This document shows, one piece after another, positions 17,987 to 26,959 of a DNA stretch of 49,266 bases. The stretch is from Pseudomonas sp. AFG_SD02_1510_Pfu_092 (lineage in GTDB: Bacteria > Pseudomonadota > Gammaproteobacteria > Pseudomonadales > Pseudomonadaceae), in the NCBI RefSeq assembly GCF_003331055.1, contig NZ_PUQD01000036.1:1-49266 (forward strand), given 5' to 3'. The translations under genes were made by a program, and so were the position numbers. The notes beneath the pieces are model-generated. The model worked only from the letters and a program-made list of their open reading frames with translations. It was not told where the DNA came from and did not search any database. Each line of letters starts with the position of its first letter. Position 1 is the first letter of the stretch.

Positions 17987-18801
17987 TGCAAAGCTGGCTC
18001 GACGGCCAGCCGGCGGCTGCAGTCAACCTGCAGAACCGCGGCCTGGCCTACGGCGATGGCCTGTTCGAGACCATCGCCGTGCGCGGTGGCCGGCCGCGCC
18101 TGCTGGACGCCCACCTCGCACGCCTGGCGCTTGGCTGCCAACGCCTGGCGATCAGCGCCGACCTGGCGCTGGTGCGCGACGAACTGCTGCGCTACGCCAG
18201 CCAGCTGGGTGATGGCGTCGCCAAACTCATCATCACCCGTGGCGACAGCCAGCGCGGCTATGCCCCACTGGCCGGTACTGTACCGCGGCGTATCCTGCAG
18301 GGCAGCCCGTTGCCCGGCTATCCTGACGGGCATGCCGAGCAGGGCGTGCGCCTGTTCCCCTGCCAGACCCGGCTCGGGGAACAACCTTTGCTGGCCGGCC
18401 TCAAACACCTCAACCGCCTCGAGCAGGTGCTGGCCCGTGCCGAATGGCAGGACAGCGAACATGCCGAGGGCCTGATGCGTGACGGCCAGGGCAGGGTGAT
18501 CGAAGGGGTTTACAGCAATCTGTTCCTGGTGCGCGATGGCGTGCTGCTCACGGCTGATCTCAGCCGCTGTGGCGTCGCTGGCGTGATGCGCGCTGCGTTG
18601 CTGGAGCAGGCAGCGCTGCAGCGCATCCCGGTGCAGGTCTGTGACCTGCCGTACCAGGTGCTGGAGCAGGCCGATGAAGTATTTGTCTGCAACAGCGTCT
18701 ACGGTGTCTGGCCTGTGCGTGGCATTGCCGCGCTAAACTGGTCGCCGGGCCCGCTCACCCGTAAACTGCAGGCCGTTGCCCGTACGTTACTGGAAACCTG
18801 A
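17986..18801 (+). CDS. pabC: aminodeoxychorismate lyase PabC
   Basis: PabC is a PLP enzyme that releases p-aminobenzoate for folate synthesis. It is a fold-type IV protein of 271 residues. The N-terminal NRGLAYGDGLFET and the PLP Lys (about Lys140, in LKHLNRLEQ) are typical, followed by GVYSNLFLV and VTGVMR-like GVAGVMRAALLE. ATG at 17986 is preferred over a TTG one codon upstream. The placement between fabF and mltG is standard in gammaproteobacteria. Confidence 0.93.
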   Translation: MQSWLDGQPAAAVNLQNRGLAYGDGLFETIAVRGGRPRLLDAHLARLALGCQRLAISADLALVRDELLRYASQLGDGVAKLIITRGDSQRGYAPLAGTVPRRILQGSPLPGYPDGHAEQGVRLFPCQTRLGEQPLLAGLKHLNRLEQVLARAEWQDSEHAEGLMRDGQGRVIEGVYSNLFLVRDGVLLTADLSRCGVAGVMRAALLEQAALQRIPVQVCDLPYQVLEQADEVFVCNSVYGVWPVRGIAALNWSPGPLTRKLQAVARTLLET

Positions 18802-18805
18802 ATTC

Positions 18806-19981
18806 GTGAGACGAAAACTCCTGCTGCTGCTGGAAATGGGTTTGATCCTTGCCGGCCTTGCCGTGGGCTGGTCGGCCTGGAAGGTCAACTCGGTCCTGCA
18901 GCAGCCCCTGCACGTGACAGAGGAACGCCTGCTCGACGTGCCCAATGGGACCAACCCCAATCGCATGTTCTATCGCATGCAGAGCGAAGGGCTGCTCGAC
19001 GATGCCGTCTGGTTGCGCCTGTACTGGCGCTTCAACATGGCCGGCACCCCGCTGCACACCGGCGAGTATCGCCTGACCCCCGGCATGACCGTGGAACAGT
19101 TGTTCGATGCCTGGCGCCGCGGCGATGTGGTGCAGTACAACCTGACCCTGGTCGAAGGCTGGACGTTCCGCCAGGTGCGCTCGGCCGTGGCCAGGCATGA
19201 AAAGATCAAGCACACCCTGGACGGCCTGTCCGACTCGCAAGTGATGGATAAACTCGGCCATACCGGTGTGTTCCCCGAGGGGCGCTTCTTCCCGGACACC
19301 TACCGCTTCGTGCGCGGCATGACCGATGTCGAGCTGCTGCAACAGGCTTACATGCGCCTGGACGAAGTGCTGGCCAAGGAGTGGGCCGAGCGCAGCACCG
19401 ACTTGCCCTACCGTGACCCGTACCAGGCGCTGATCATGGCCTCGCTGGTGGAAAAGGAAACCGGCATACCCCAGGAGCGCGGGCAGATCGCCGGCGTTTT
19501 CGTACGGCGCCTGCGCCTGGGCATGATGCTGCAGACCGACCCGACGGTCATCTATGGCATGGGTGAGCGCTATAACGGCAGGATCACCCGTGCCGACCTG
19601 CGCGAGCCGACGCCGTACAACACCTATACCATCACTGGCCTGCCGCCGACCCCCATCGCCATGGTCGGCCGCGAGGCGATTCACGCGGCGCTCAACCCGT
19701 CCGAGGGCACCAGCCTGTACTTCGTCGCCCGGGGCGACGGCAGCCATGTGTTTTCCGACGACCTCGACGACCACAACTCGGCGGTGCGTGAGTTTCAGCT
19801 CAAGCGCCGTGCGGACTATCGCTCCAGCCCTGCGCCGCAACCGCAGCCGGAGAGCGACGAGGCCGCAGCGCCGCAAGCGCCTGAGCCGACCGAGCCGGCC
19901 GAACAGCCAGCGCCCGAGCCGGACGCCCCTGCCGGCGGTGCGCAAGCGGCTGAACGGCCGACGCCTGACGAACAACATTAA
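18806..19981 (+). CDS. mltG: endolytic transglycosylase MltG
   Basis: MltG cleaves nascent glycan strands in the periplasm and sets glycan length. It has 391 residues, with an N-terminal transmembrane helix (about 4-25, RRKLLLLLEMGLILAGLAVG), a LysM-like region, and the catalytic YceG domain with its Glu in ASLVEKETG (near residue 216). MLQTDPTVIYG is also typical. The C-terminal 50 residues are a Pro/Ala/Glu-rich tail, longer than in E. coli. GTG at 18806 is 4 bases after pabC; the upstream ATG would read through pabC. Confidence 0.93.
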   Translation: MRRKLLLLLEMGLILAGLAVGWSAWKVNSVLQQPLHVTEERLLDVPNGTNPNRMFYRMQSEGLLDDAVWLRLYWRFNMAGTPLHTGEYRLTPGMTVEQLFDAWRRGDVVQYNLTLVEGWTFRQVRSAVARHEKIKHTLDGLSDSQVMDKLGHTGVFPEGRFFPDTYRFVRGMTDVELLQQAYMRLDEVLAKEWAERSTDLPYRDPYQALIMASLVEKETGIPQERGQIAGVFVRRLRLGMMLQTDPTVIYGMGERYNGRITRADLREPTPYNTYTITGLPPTPIAMVGREAIHAALNPSEGTSLYFVARGDGSHVFSDDLDDHNSAVREFQLKRRADYRSSPAPQPQPESDEAAAPQAPEPTEPAEQPAPEPDAPAGGAQAAERPTPDEQH

Positions 19982-21602
<1,621 letters not shown>

Positions 21603-21629
21603 TTTTTCATTTTTTGTGTGCCGTTAACC

Positions 21630-22412
21630 ATGCTCGTAGATTCCCATTGCCACCTCGACCGTCTTGACCTCAGTGCCTACCAGGGCTCCCTCGATGCAGC
21701 CCTGCAGGCGGCGCGCGAGCGCGGGGTCGGGCATTTCCTGTGTATCGGCGTGAGTGCCGAGAATGCCGGCGCGGTGAAGGCGCTGAGCGAGCAGTACGCC
21801 GATGTCGATTGCTCGGTGGGCGTGCACCCGCTGGACCTTGCGCCGGGCGAAACGCCGGCGCTGGAATGGCTGCTGCGCGAGCTGGCTCACCCGCATGTGG
21901 TGGCCATTGGTGAAACCGGGCTGGATTATCACTACGAGCCGGAGGCGGCCGAGCTGCAACAGGCTTCGTTCCGCCTGCACCTGGAAGCCTCGCGGCAGAC
22001 GGGCAAGCCGGTGATCGTGCACACCCGCGCGGCGCGTGCCGATACCCTGGCGCTGCTGCGCGAAGCCAGCCTGCCGCAGGCGGGGGTGTTGCACTGCTTC
22101 ACCGAAGACTGGGAAATGGCCAAGGCGGCGCTGGACCTGGGCTATTACATTTCGCTGTCCGGCATCGTTACCTTCCGCAATGCCGATGCGCTGCGTGAAG
22201 TGGCACGGCAGGTGCCGGTCGACCGCTTGCTGGTAGAAACCGATTCGCCGTACCTGGCGCCGATTCCGTACCGTGGCAAGCCGAATTTGCCACAGTACGT
22301 GCGTGAGGTGGCAGAGTATGTGGCTTCATTGCGCGGGGCCAGTTATGAGCAATTGGCCGAACAGACCACCGCCAACTTCAAGCGCTTGTTCCCGTTGGCG
22401 CGCGTGAGCTGA
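21630..22412 (+). CDS. tatD: TatD-family metal-dependent hydrolase
   Basis: A 260-residue TIM-barrel hydrolase (YcfH/TatD type), probably a 3'-5' exonuclease or related phosphoesterase. Metal ligands are visible: DSHCHLD at the N-terminus, the Glu in IGETGLDYH, His in VIVHTR, His in LHCFTED, and Asp in VETDSPYLAP. ATG at 21630 gives the usual MLVDSHCHLD start, but no Shine-Dalgarno sequence is evident; a GTG 12 bases upstream is less likely. It ends the fab/replication block. Confidence 0.93.
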   Translation: MLVDSHCHLDRLDLSAYQGSLDAALQAARERGVGHFLCIGVSAENAGAVKALSEQYADVDCSVGVHPLDLAPGETPALEWLLRELAHPHVVAIGETGLDYHYEPEAAELQQASFRLHLEASRQTGKPVIVHTRAARADTLALLREASLPQAGVLHCFTEDWEMAKAALDLGYYISLSGIVTFRNADALREVARQVPVDRLLVETDSPYLAPIPYRGKPNLPQYVREVAEYVASLRGASYEQLAEQTTANFKRLFPLARVS

Positions 22413-22460
22413 GCGCAGTTCAACCCAATCGCAAAGCCAAAATCGCTCTCTCTCGCTCTC

Positions 22461-22707
22461 GCTTTTGCTTCTAAGCGCGCGGTAGTTCAGGCGCCGCCGA
22501 TTGCGACTTCAGGAGGCCGAGCGAAGGGGCTGCGGAGGGAGGTGACGGGCATGGATGCCCGTCAAGCGCTGAGGCCCCATGGATGGGGCCTACAGCGCGT
22601 ACTCCCGGGAGCAGGCCCGTAGCGAGGGAACCCCGGAGCGAAGCGTAGGGGCCGGATGATGGGAGCGGACGGTTTTTGGTTCCTTTTTGCCACGACAAAA
22701 AGGGACC
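22461..22707. repeat. dispersed structured repeat, copy 1
   Basis: The region has no convincing coding sequence but strong structure. Stem-loops are at 22544-22563 (GACGGGC/GCCCGTC), at 22566-22598 (a 13-bp stem with one bulge), and at 22678-22707 (GGTTCCTTTTTG with CAAAAAGGGACC). The first 58 bases (GCTTTTGCTTCTAAGCGCGC onward) and the ATGATGGGAGCGG block recur at 49117-49189. Repeats of this look are common between genes in P. putida genomes. Short hypothetical ORFs called here are not supported. Confidence 0.85.
22544..22598 (+). other. twin hairpins with identical ATGGAT hexaloops
   Basis: Hairpin 1 is GACGGGC-ATGGAT-GCCCGTC, a perfect 7-bp stem. Hairpin 2 is a GGCCCC-ATGGAT-GGGGCC core extended by GCGCTGA pairing with TACAGCGC through a one-base bulge. 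Both loops fit the A-N-GGA-N hexaloop that RsmA/RsmE (CsrA) proteins bind in RsmY/RsmZ-type RNAs. Confidence 0.8.
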
Positions 22708-22830
22708 CGCCGTAAGGGCGGAAAGGTGACTTGCCGCCACCATCGCGAACGAATGCTTACCCGATGTAACCGCCCACATCCAAAAGCCCAAAAGCCCAAA
22801 AGCCCAGGAGAACAGCCCGTCACATAAACA

Positions 22831-22949
22831 AAAAAAAACCCGGGTTCTGGGGGGGGAATCCGGGTTAAGACCATTAGGAGTAAAACAAAGGTACGCGGTC
22901 CCTGAGCACCTTTATCGGCGCGCCACTTGGGGGGGATGCGCCGCGCCAA
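22831..22949 (-). ncRNA. rgsA: small RNA, RgsA (P16) family candidate
   Basis: On the minus strand this is a compact RNA gene of about 119 nt. It has an RpoS-like -10 at 22963-22956, a first hairpin with GGCGCG/CGCGCC arms and a C-rich loop (22917-22947), and a single-stranded stretch. It ends in a rho-independent terminator (AACCCGG/CCGGGTT, 22837-22866) with an 8-base U tract. Its position, between tatD and a TetR gene, is that of the RpoS- and Gac-dependent RgsA RNA of P. aeruginosa. The stretch complementary to 22871-22884 pairs perfectly with the acpP ribosome-binding site. Identity as RgsA rests on position, size, promoter type and target, not on alignment. Confidence 0.75.
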
Positions 22950-22955
22950 CACTTC

Positions 22956-22963
22956 AAGTATTG
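22956..22963 (-). promoter_or_regulatory. RpoS-type -10 element of the small RNA
   Basis: Read on the minus strand the sequence is CAATACTTGAA, one base from the CTATACTT core of stationary-phase (sigma-S) promoters. It would start transcription near 22949. Confidence 0.55.
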
Positions 22964-23074
22964 GCCAGGTTTGGCGCCGTGCCAGTACCTATTGGTCGTT
23001 TTTTAAACAGATTTGGAATACGTCGGCGTTTCATTCCTTCCGCAGTGCATGGCTGTAAGCATCATGAAACACAG

Positions 23075-23119
23075 ACTTGCGTGGATGATCCGTGCAATTT
23101 CCCGCAAGTTAGGCATAAT
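23075..23119 (+). promoter_or_regulatory. TetR gene promoter with flanking inverted repeat
   Basis: ACTTGCG (23075-23081) and CGCAAGT (23103-23109) form a 7-base inverted repeat with a 21-base spacer. It spans the -35 area upstream of the -10-like CATAAT (23114-23119). This is a possible autoregulatory site, but the spacing is wide. Confidence 0.4.
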
Positions 23120-23151
23120 AAACCGCTTCGATTGTCATCCCAGTCCTTCCT

Positions 23152-23787
23152 ATGCAGAAAGAACCTCGTAAGGTCCGTGAGTTTCGCCGTCGCGAACAGG
23201 AAATCCTCGACACCGCGCTCAAGCTGTTTCTCGAACAGGGAGAGGACAGCGTCACCGTCGAGATGATCGCCGACGCCGTGGGCATCGGCAAAGGCACGAT
23301 CTACAAGCACTTCAAGTCCAAGGCGGAAATCTACCTGCGCCTGATGCTCGACTACGAGCGGGACCTGAACGAGCTGTTGCACTCGGCCGACGTCGACCGC
23401 GACAAGGAAGCCCTGTCGCGCGCCTACTTCGAGTTCCGCATGCGCGACCCGCAGCGCTACCGGCTGTTCGACCGCCTGGAAGAAAAGGTGGTCAAAGGCA
23501 ACCAGGTGCCGGAAATGGTCGAGCAGTTGCACAGCATCCGCGCCTCCAACTTCGACCGCCTGACCCAGCTGATCAAGGGCCGTATCAGCGAAGGCAAGCT
23601 CGAAGACGTGCCGCCGTACTTCCATTACTGCGCCGCCTGGGCACTGGTTCACGGTGCCGTGGCGCTGTATCACTCGCCGTTCTGGAGCAATGTGCTGGAG
23701 GACCAGGAAGGTTTCTTCCAGTTCCTGATGGACATCGGCGTGCGCATGGGCAACAAGCGCAAGCGCGATCCGGAACCCTCCAACTGA
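23152..23787 (+). CDS. TetR-family transcriptional regulator
   Basis: A 211-residue regulator. The N-terminal DNA-binding domain (about 8-58) has the TetR helix-turn-helix in VEMIADAVGIGKGTIYKHFKSK. The ligand domain (about 60-205) gives no clue to the inducer. A basic C-terminus (NKRKRDPEPSN) ends the protein. It lies divergent from the small RNA and upstream of a MoaA-like gene, and the same order occurs in other pseudomonads. Its targets are unknown. A hairpin follows the gene, so it is probably monocistronic. Confidence 0.9.
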   Translation: MQKEPRKVREFRRREQEILDTALKLFLEQGEDSVTVEMIADAVGIGKGTIYKHFKSKAEIYLRLMLDYERDLNELLHSADVDRDKEALSRAYFEFRMRDPQRYRLFDRLEEKVVKGNQVPEMVEQLHSIRASNFDRLTQLIKGRISEGKLEDVPPYFHYCAAWALVHGAVALYHSPFWSNVLEDQEGFFQFLMDIGVRMGNKRKRDPEPSN

Positions 23788-23793
23788 GCCAGC

Positions 23794-23826
23794 AAGCCAG
23801 GCGCTATGTCTATGGGCGCCTGGCTT
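23794..23826 (+). terminator. hairpin after the TetR gene
   Basis: AAGCCAGGCGC and GCGCCTGGCTT form a perfect 11-bp stem with an 11-base loop. No T run follows, so it may be a weak terminator or a 3' stabiliser. Confidence 0.6.
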
Positions 23827-23878
23827 GGCTAGGCAAAAGCACCCGCCACCGACATCGGCAACAGGCAGGGGGCTTGCA

Positions 23879-23904
23879 AAAACCTGATTTATGAGTCAGG
23901 TTTT
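23879..23904 (+). promoter_or_regulatory. 9-bp inverted repeat upstream of moaA-like gene
   Basis: AAAACCTGA, 8 bases, TCAGGTTTT. It is an operator-like palindrome 32 bases before the preferred start of the MoaA-like gene. It could instead be a terminator stem. Confidence 0.5.
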
Positions 23905-23935
23905 GACAGCCCCATCATCCATGCCGGAGTCATTC

Positions 23936-24904
23936 ATGATCGTCGATCGTCAAGGCAGGCGTTTTCGCAACCTGCGCGTCAGCCTGACGGCTGCCTGTAA
24001 CTACGCCTGCACCTACTGCGTACCAGACGGCAAACGCCTGGTGGCGGCGCAGGATGAACTGTCGGCGGACGCTCTGGCGCATGGCGTGGCCTACCTCATC
24101 GAAGCCGCCGGCATCGAGCGCTTGCGCATCACCGGGGGTGAACCCTTGGTCAGTCCGCGCCTGGATGCCTTTCTGGCGGCTGTGGCCAAGCTCGACCTCG
24201 ACGATATCTCGCTGACCACCAATGGCCAGCTGCTTGCGCGCAAGCTGCCGCAGTTACAGGCGGCGGGTATCCGCCGGTTGAACGTTTCCCTCGACAGCCT
24301 CGACCCTCAGGCCTTCCGCCGCATTGCCCGGGGCGGTGACCTGGCCAGCGTGCTGGCGGGCATGGAGCAGGCCAGCGCCATGGGCATGCAGATCAAGGTG
24401 AACATGGTGCCGATGCGCGGGCACAACCTCGACCAGGTGCTGCCGCTGCTGGACTACTGCCTTGCGCGCGGCTTCGAACTGCGCTTCATCGAGCTCATGC
24501 GCATGGGCCACCTGGCCCGTGACCACAACGCCTTCCTGCAGCAGTTCGTCGGCCTTGACCAGTTGCTTGCGCTGATCGGCGGCCGGCATGCCTATGCCCA
24601 GGTTGACGCGCCGCTGGATGCCACTGCCTTGCGCTATCAGATCCCGGGCAAAGGCCACTTCGGCGTGATCGCCAATGAAAGCGTACCGTTCTGTCGTACT
24701 TGCTCGCGGCTGCGGCTTTCCTCCACCGGCTGGCTGCATGGCTGCCTGTCATCGGGCAACCGTCATTACCTCGGCGACCTGCTGGAGAAACCGCGCCATC
24801 AGGCGCTGCCAGCCCTGCAGCGCTTGCTGGTCAAGGCCCTGGCCGACAAGCAGGACCTGGCGTTTTCCGGCGATGTGATGGTGATGAAGGTGATTGGCGG
24901 CTGA
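23936..24904 (+). CDS. moaA: MoaA-like GTP 3',8-cyclase (radical SAM)
   Basis: A 322-residue radical SAM enzyme of molybdenum cofactor synthesis, first step from GTP. The N-terminal cluster motif CNYACTYC (CX3CX2C), RITGGEP, LTTNG and the C-terminal cluster (CRTCSRLRL with a further Cys in LHGCL) are all present. So is the essential C-terminal Gly-Gly (KVIGG). ATG at 23936 is chosen for its GGAG 6 bases upstream; ATG at 23891 lies inside an inverted repeat and has no site. No other moa, mob or mod genes are adjacent, so it may be a second, isolated copy. Confidence 0.88.
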   Translation: MIVDRQGRRFRNLRVSLTAACNYACTYCVPDGKRLVAAQDELSADALAHGVAYLIEAAGIERLRITGGEPLVSPRLDAFLAAVAKLDLDDISLTTNGQLLARKLPQLQAAGIRRLNVSLDSLDPQAFRRIARGGDLASVLAGMEQASAMGMQIKVNMVPMRGHNLDQVLPLLDYCLARGFELRFIELMRMGHLARDHNAFLQQFVGLDQLLALIGGRHAYAQVDAPLDATALRYQIPGKGHFGVIANESVPFCRTCSRLRLSSTGWLHGCLSSGNRHYLGDLLEKPRHQALPALQRLLVKALADKQDLAFSGDVMVMKVIGG

Positions 24905-24970
24905 AGCTGGCGCAAAAGCTGCATCCGCCGGCTATTCGCCGGTTTTTCGTCGCCGGCCACTGGAGGAAAG

Positions 24971-25576
24971 ATGCGTAGCCTGGTTTTGCTGCTGGCGCTG
25001 ATGGCGCTGGGCGGCTGCATGAATGTCAGCGATATGGGCGAGGGCGTCCGCTACCACATGAGCGATGCCGGTCTGCTCGACCATAGCGATACCCGTCGCA
25101 CCCTGTCGATCCGCCTGCAGCCCGATTCGTTCATATTCATCGGCCAGGGCGCGTTCGTGCCGCCAGGCAAAGGCCCGGTACCCCGGCAGAACGTGGTGGC
25201 CGAGCAGGCGTTCAAGAGCTTTGTCGAGTATTTCCCGCTGGTGCGTCGCGCCCAGGGCCCGCTGGGCCTGGAAGAGGCCATCGCCCAGGCGCGTTCGGTG
25301 GGGGCCGACTACGTGCTGTACACCCGCTTTGCGCGTACCAATGACCGGATCGGCAACGGCGACGAATGGTATGACGAACAGGCCGTCGATCGCCTGGGCT
25401 GGGACACTGGCGTGGTGCAGATGATGCTGATCGAGACCAGTACCCGCTACCTGATCGATACTGCACGGATCAAGAGCCGTGGCGGTTTGTTGACGTTCCA
25501 CGACAACACCCCCGAGGATTTGCTTGCCGCGCCAATGCGCGAGTACGCTCGTAGCCTTCTGGGCATGAGTGAGTGA
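24971..25576 (+). CDS. DUF4823-type outer-membrane lipoprotein
   Basis: A 201-residue predicted lipoprotein. The signal sequence MRSLVLLLALMALGGC ends in a lipobox (LGGC, Cys16). The rest is a soluble periplasmic domain of unknown function. Blocks such as DYVLYTRFARTNDRIGN and MMLIETSTRYLIDTARIKSRGG resemble the DUF4823 family known in pseudomonads. GGAGGAAAG precedes the ATG. It is probably cotranscribed with the DUF1285 gene 10 bases downstream. Confidence 0.8.
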   Translation: MRSLVLLLALMALGGCMNVSDMGEGVRYHMSDAGLLDHSDTRRTLSIRLQPDSFIFIGQGAFVPPGKGPVPRQNVVAEQAFKSFVEYFPLVRRAQGPLGLEEAIAQARSVGADYVLYTRFARTNDRIGNGDEWYDEQAVDRLGWDTGVVQMMLIETSTRYLIDTARIKSRGGLLTFHDNTPEDLLAAPMREYARSLLGMSE

Positions 25577-25586
25577 GGCAAGCGCG

Positions 25587-26147
25587 ATGAGCGATTCGGC
25601 CAAGGCCAATGATCTTCTGGCGCAGATCCCCAAGGCCAAGGGCCTGCCGCCGGTGCATCTGTGGAACCCGGATTTCTGCGGCGACATCGACATGCGCATC
25701 GCCCGCGACGGCACCTGGTATTACCTGGGTACGCCGATCGGGCGCAAGCCGATGGTGCGGTTGTTTTCCAGCATCATCCGCCGCGACGGCGATGATTACT
25801 TCCTGATAACCCCGGTGGAGAAAGTCGGCATCCGTGTCGATGATGCGCCGTTCGTGGCCGTGGCGCTGGATGTGGACGGGGAGGGTGAGGATCAGGTGCT
25901 GCGCTTCACCAGCAATGTCGAGGACCAGGTCGAAGCCGGGCCGGCGAACCCGCTGCGCGTGCTCATCGACCCGGTCACACAGGCGCCATCGCCGTATGTG
26001 CTGATGCGCAGCAACCTTGAGGCGCTGATTCATCGCAACGTGTTCTACCAGTTGGTGGAGCTGGCGGTGCCGCGGGAAATCGAGGGGGAGGAGTGGCTTG
26101 GGGTTTGGAGCCAAGGTGAGTTCTACCCGATCGGGCGTAGTAGCTGA
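25587..26147 (+). CDS. DUF1285 family protein
   Basis: A 186-residue soluble protein matching the DUF1285 family by PPVHLWNPDFCGDIDMRI, GTWYYLGTPIGRKPMVRLFS, DDYFLITPVEKVGI and EEWLGVWSQGEFYPIG. No catalytic residues are recognisable, and its function is unknown. ATG at 25587 is preferred because GAGG lies upstream; the ATG at 25569 would overlap the lipoprotein's end. A REP pair follows. Confidence 0.85.
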   Translation: MSDSAKANDLLAQIPKAKGLPPVHLWNPDFCGDIDMRIARDGTWYYLGTPIGRKPMVRLFSSIIRRDGDDYFLITPVEKVGIRVDDAPFVAVALDVDGEGEDQVLRFTSNVEDQVEAGPANPLRVLIDPVTQAPSPYVLMRSNLEALIHRNVFYQLVELAVPREIEGEEWLGVWSQGEFYPIGRSS

Positions 26148-26163
26148 AATTGTCTCGCCAGTG

Positions 26164-26272
26164 CTGGCCTCTTCGCGGGTGAACCCGCTCCCACAGGGTT
26201 CTCCACAGGTTTCAACGGCTGCGCTGTTCCGTGTGGGAGCGGGCGAGCCCGCGAAGAGGCCGGAACAGGCAA
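26164..26272. repeat. inverted pair of REP elements
   Basis: Oppositely oriented REPs at 26164-26198 and 26231-26269, with a 32-base linker, lie between the DUF1285 and cupin genes. Confidence 0.88.
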
Positions 26273-26359
26273 AATCGGCGCCCTGCTTTTACCTCGAATT
26301 GGCCATTTGTCGCTGGCTTCCCAGGGCCTAACCTGCAGGCAGTCCTCCAGGAGAAGCCC

Positions 26360-26761
26360 ATGAAACCCCTAGCCATCATCCTTTTCGCTTTGCTCGCCGC
26401 GCAAACCCCCGCCTGGGCGCACGGCGAGGTCGCCGACCAGGTCAAGGTCCTGCAGCAGCAACAACCCTCGAACGCCCCCGGCAAGAACGCCGTGATGCTC
26501 ACCGTCAGCTACGCCCCTGGCCAGGCTTCGCCTGCGCATCAGCACCCAGGTGCAGTCATGGCCTACGTGCTGGAAGGGGCGGTGGTATCGAAGCTCAACG
26601 ACGAACAGGAAAAGACCTACAAAGCCGGCGACTACTGGTACGAAGCGCCAGGCACCCTCCATAGCGTTTCGCGCAACGCCAGCAAGACCCGGCCTGCCCG
26701 TTTGCTGGTCTGGAGCCTGGTAGATGAAGGCAAGCCCGTGACCGAGCCGCTGAACAACTGA
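26360..26761 (+). CDS. secreted cupin-domain protein
   Basis: A 133-residue protein with a signal peptide (MKPLAIILFALLAAQTPAWA, cleavage after AWA at about 20) and one cupin domain. PAHQHPGAVMAYVLEGA holds the His and Glu-type metal ligands of cupin motif 1, and EAPGTLHSVSRNAS holds the His of motif 2. Such small periplasmic cupins have varied or unknown functions. CCAGGAGAAGCCC gives a good ribosome-binding site for this ATG. A strong terminator follows. Confidence 0.88.
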   Translation: MKPLAIILFALLAAQTPAWAHGEVADQVKVLQQQQPSNAPGKNAVMLTVSYAPGQASPAHQHPGAVMAYVLEGAVVSKLNDEQEKTYKAGDYWYEAPGTLHSVSRNASKTRPARLLVWSLVDEGKPVTEPLNN

Positions 26762-26775
26762 TTTCGCGCCCAGAC

Positions 26776-26815
26776 GAAAAAGCCCCCGGTTGCTTGCGCA
26801 CCCGGGGGCTTTTTC
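26776..26815. terminator. bidirectional rho-independent terminator
   Basis: GAAAAAGCCCCCGG and CCGGGGGCTTTTTC are perfectly complementary. The hairpin separates the cupin gene (+) from tRNA-Asn (-). Confidence 0.93.
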
Positions 26816-26821
26816 AGTGTC

Positions 26822-26897
26822 TGGCTCCGCGACCTGGACTCGAACCAGGGACCCAATGATTAACAGTCATTTGCTCTACCGACTGAGCTATCGCGGA
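26822..26897 (-). tRNA. tRNA-Asn (GTT)
   Basis: 76 nt with an encoded CCA. The acceptor TCCGCGA pairs with TCGCGGA, the anticodon loop CTGTTAATC gives GTT, and the T arm contains GGTTCGAGTCC. It is in the same orientation as the aminotransferase upstream of it. Confidence 0.98.
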
Positions 26898-26959
26898 ATC
26901 TGCGCACATCTTACTGATTGCCCGGGGGAAGTCAAGCTGCCCCCTGACAAATCAAGCAG

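Noticed and set aside
22471..22952. Short hypothetical proteins called in the tatD-TetR gap
   Set aside because: They lie within a dispersed structured repeat and a small RNA gene, and show no codon signal or homology to known families.
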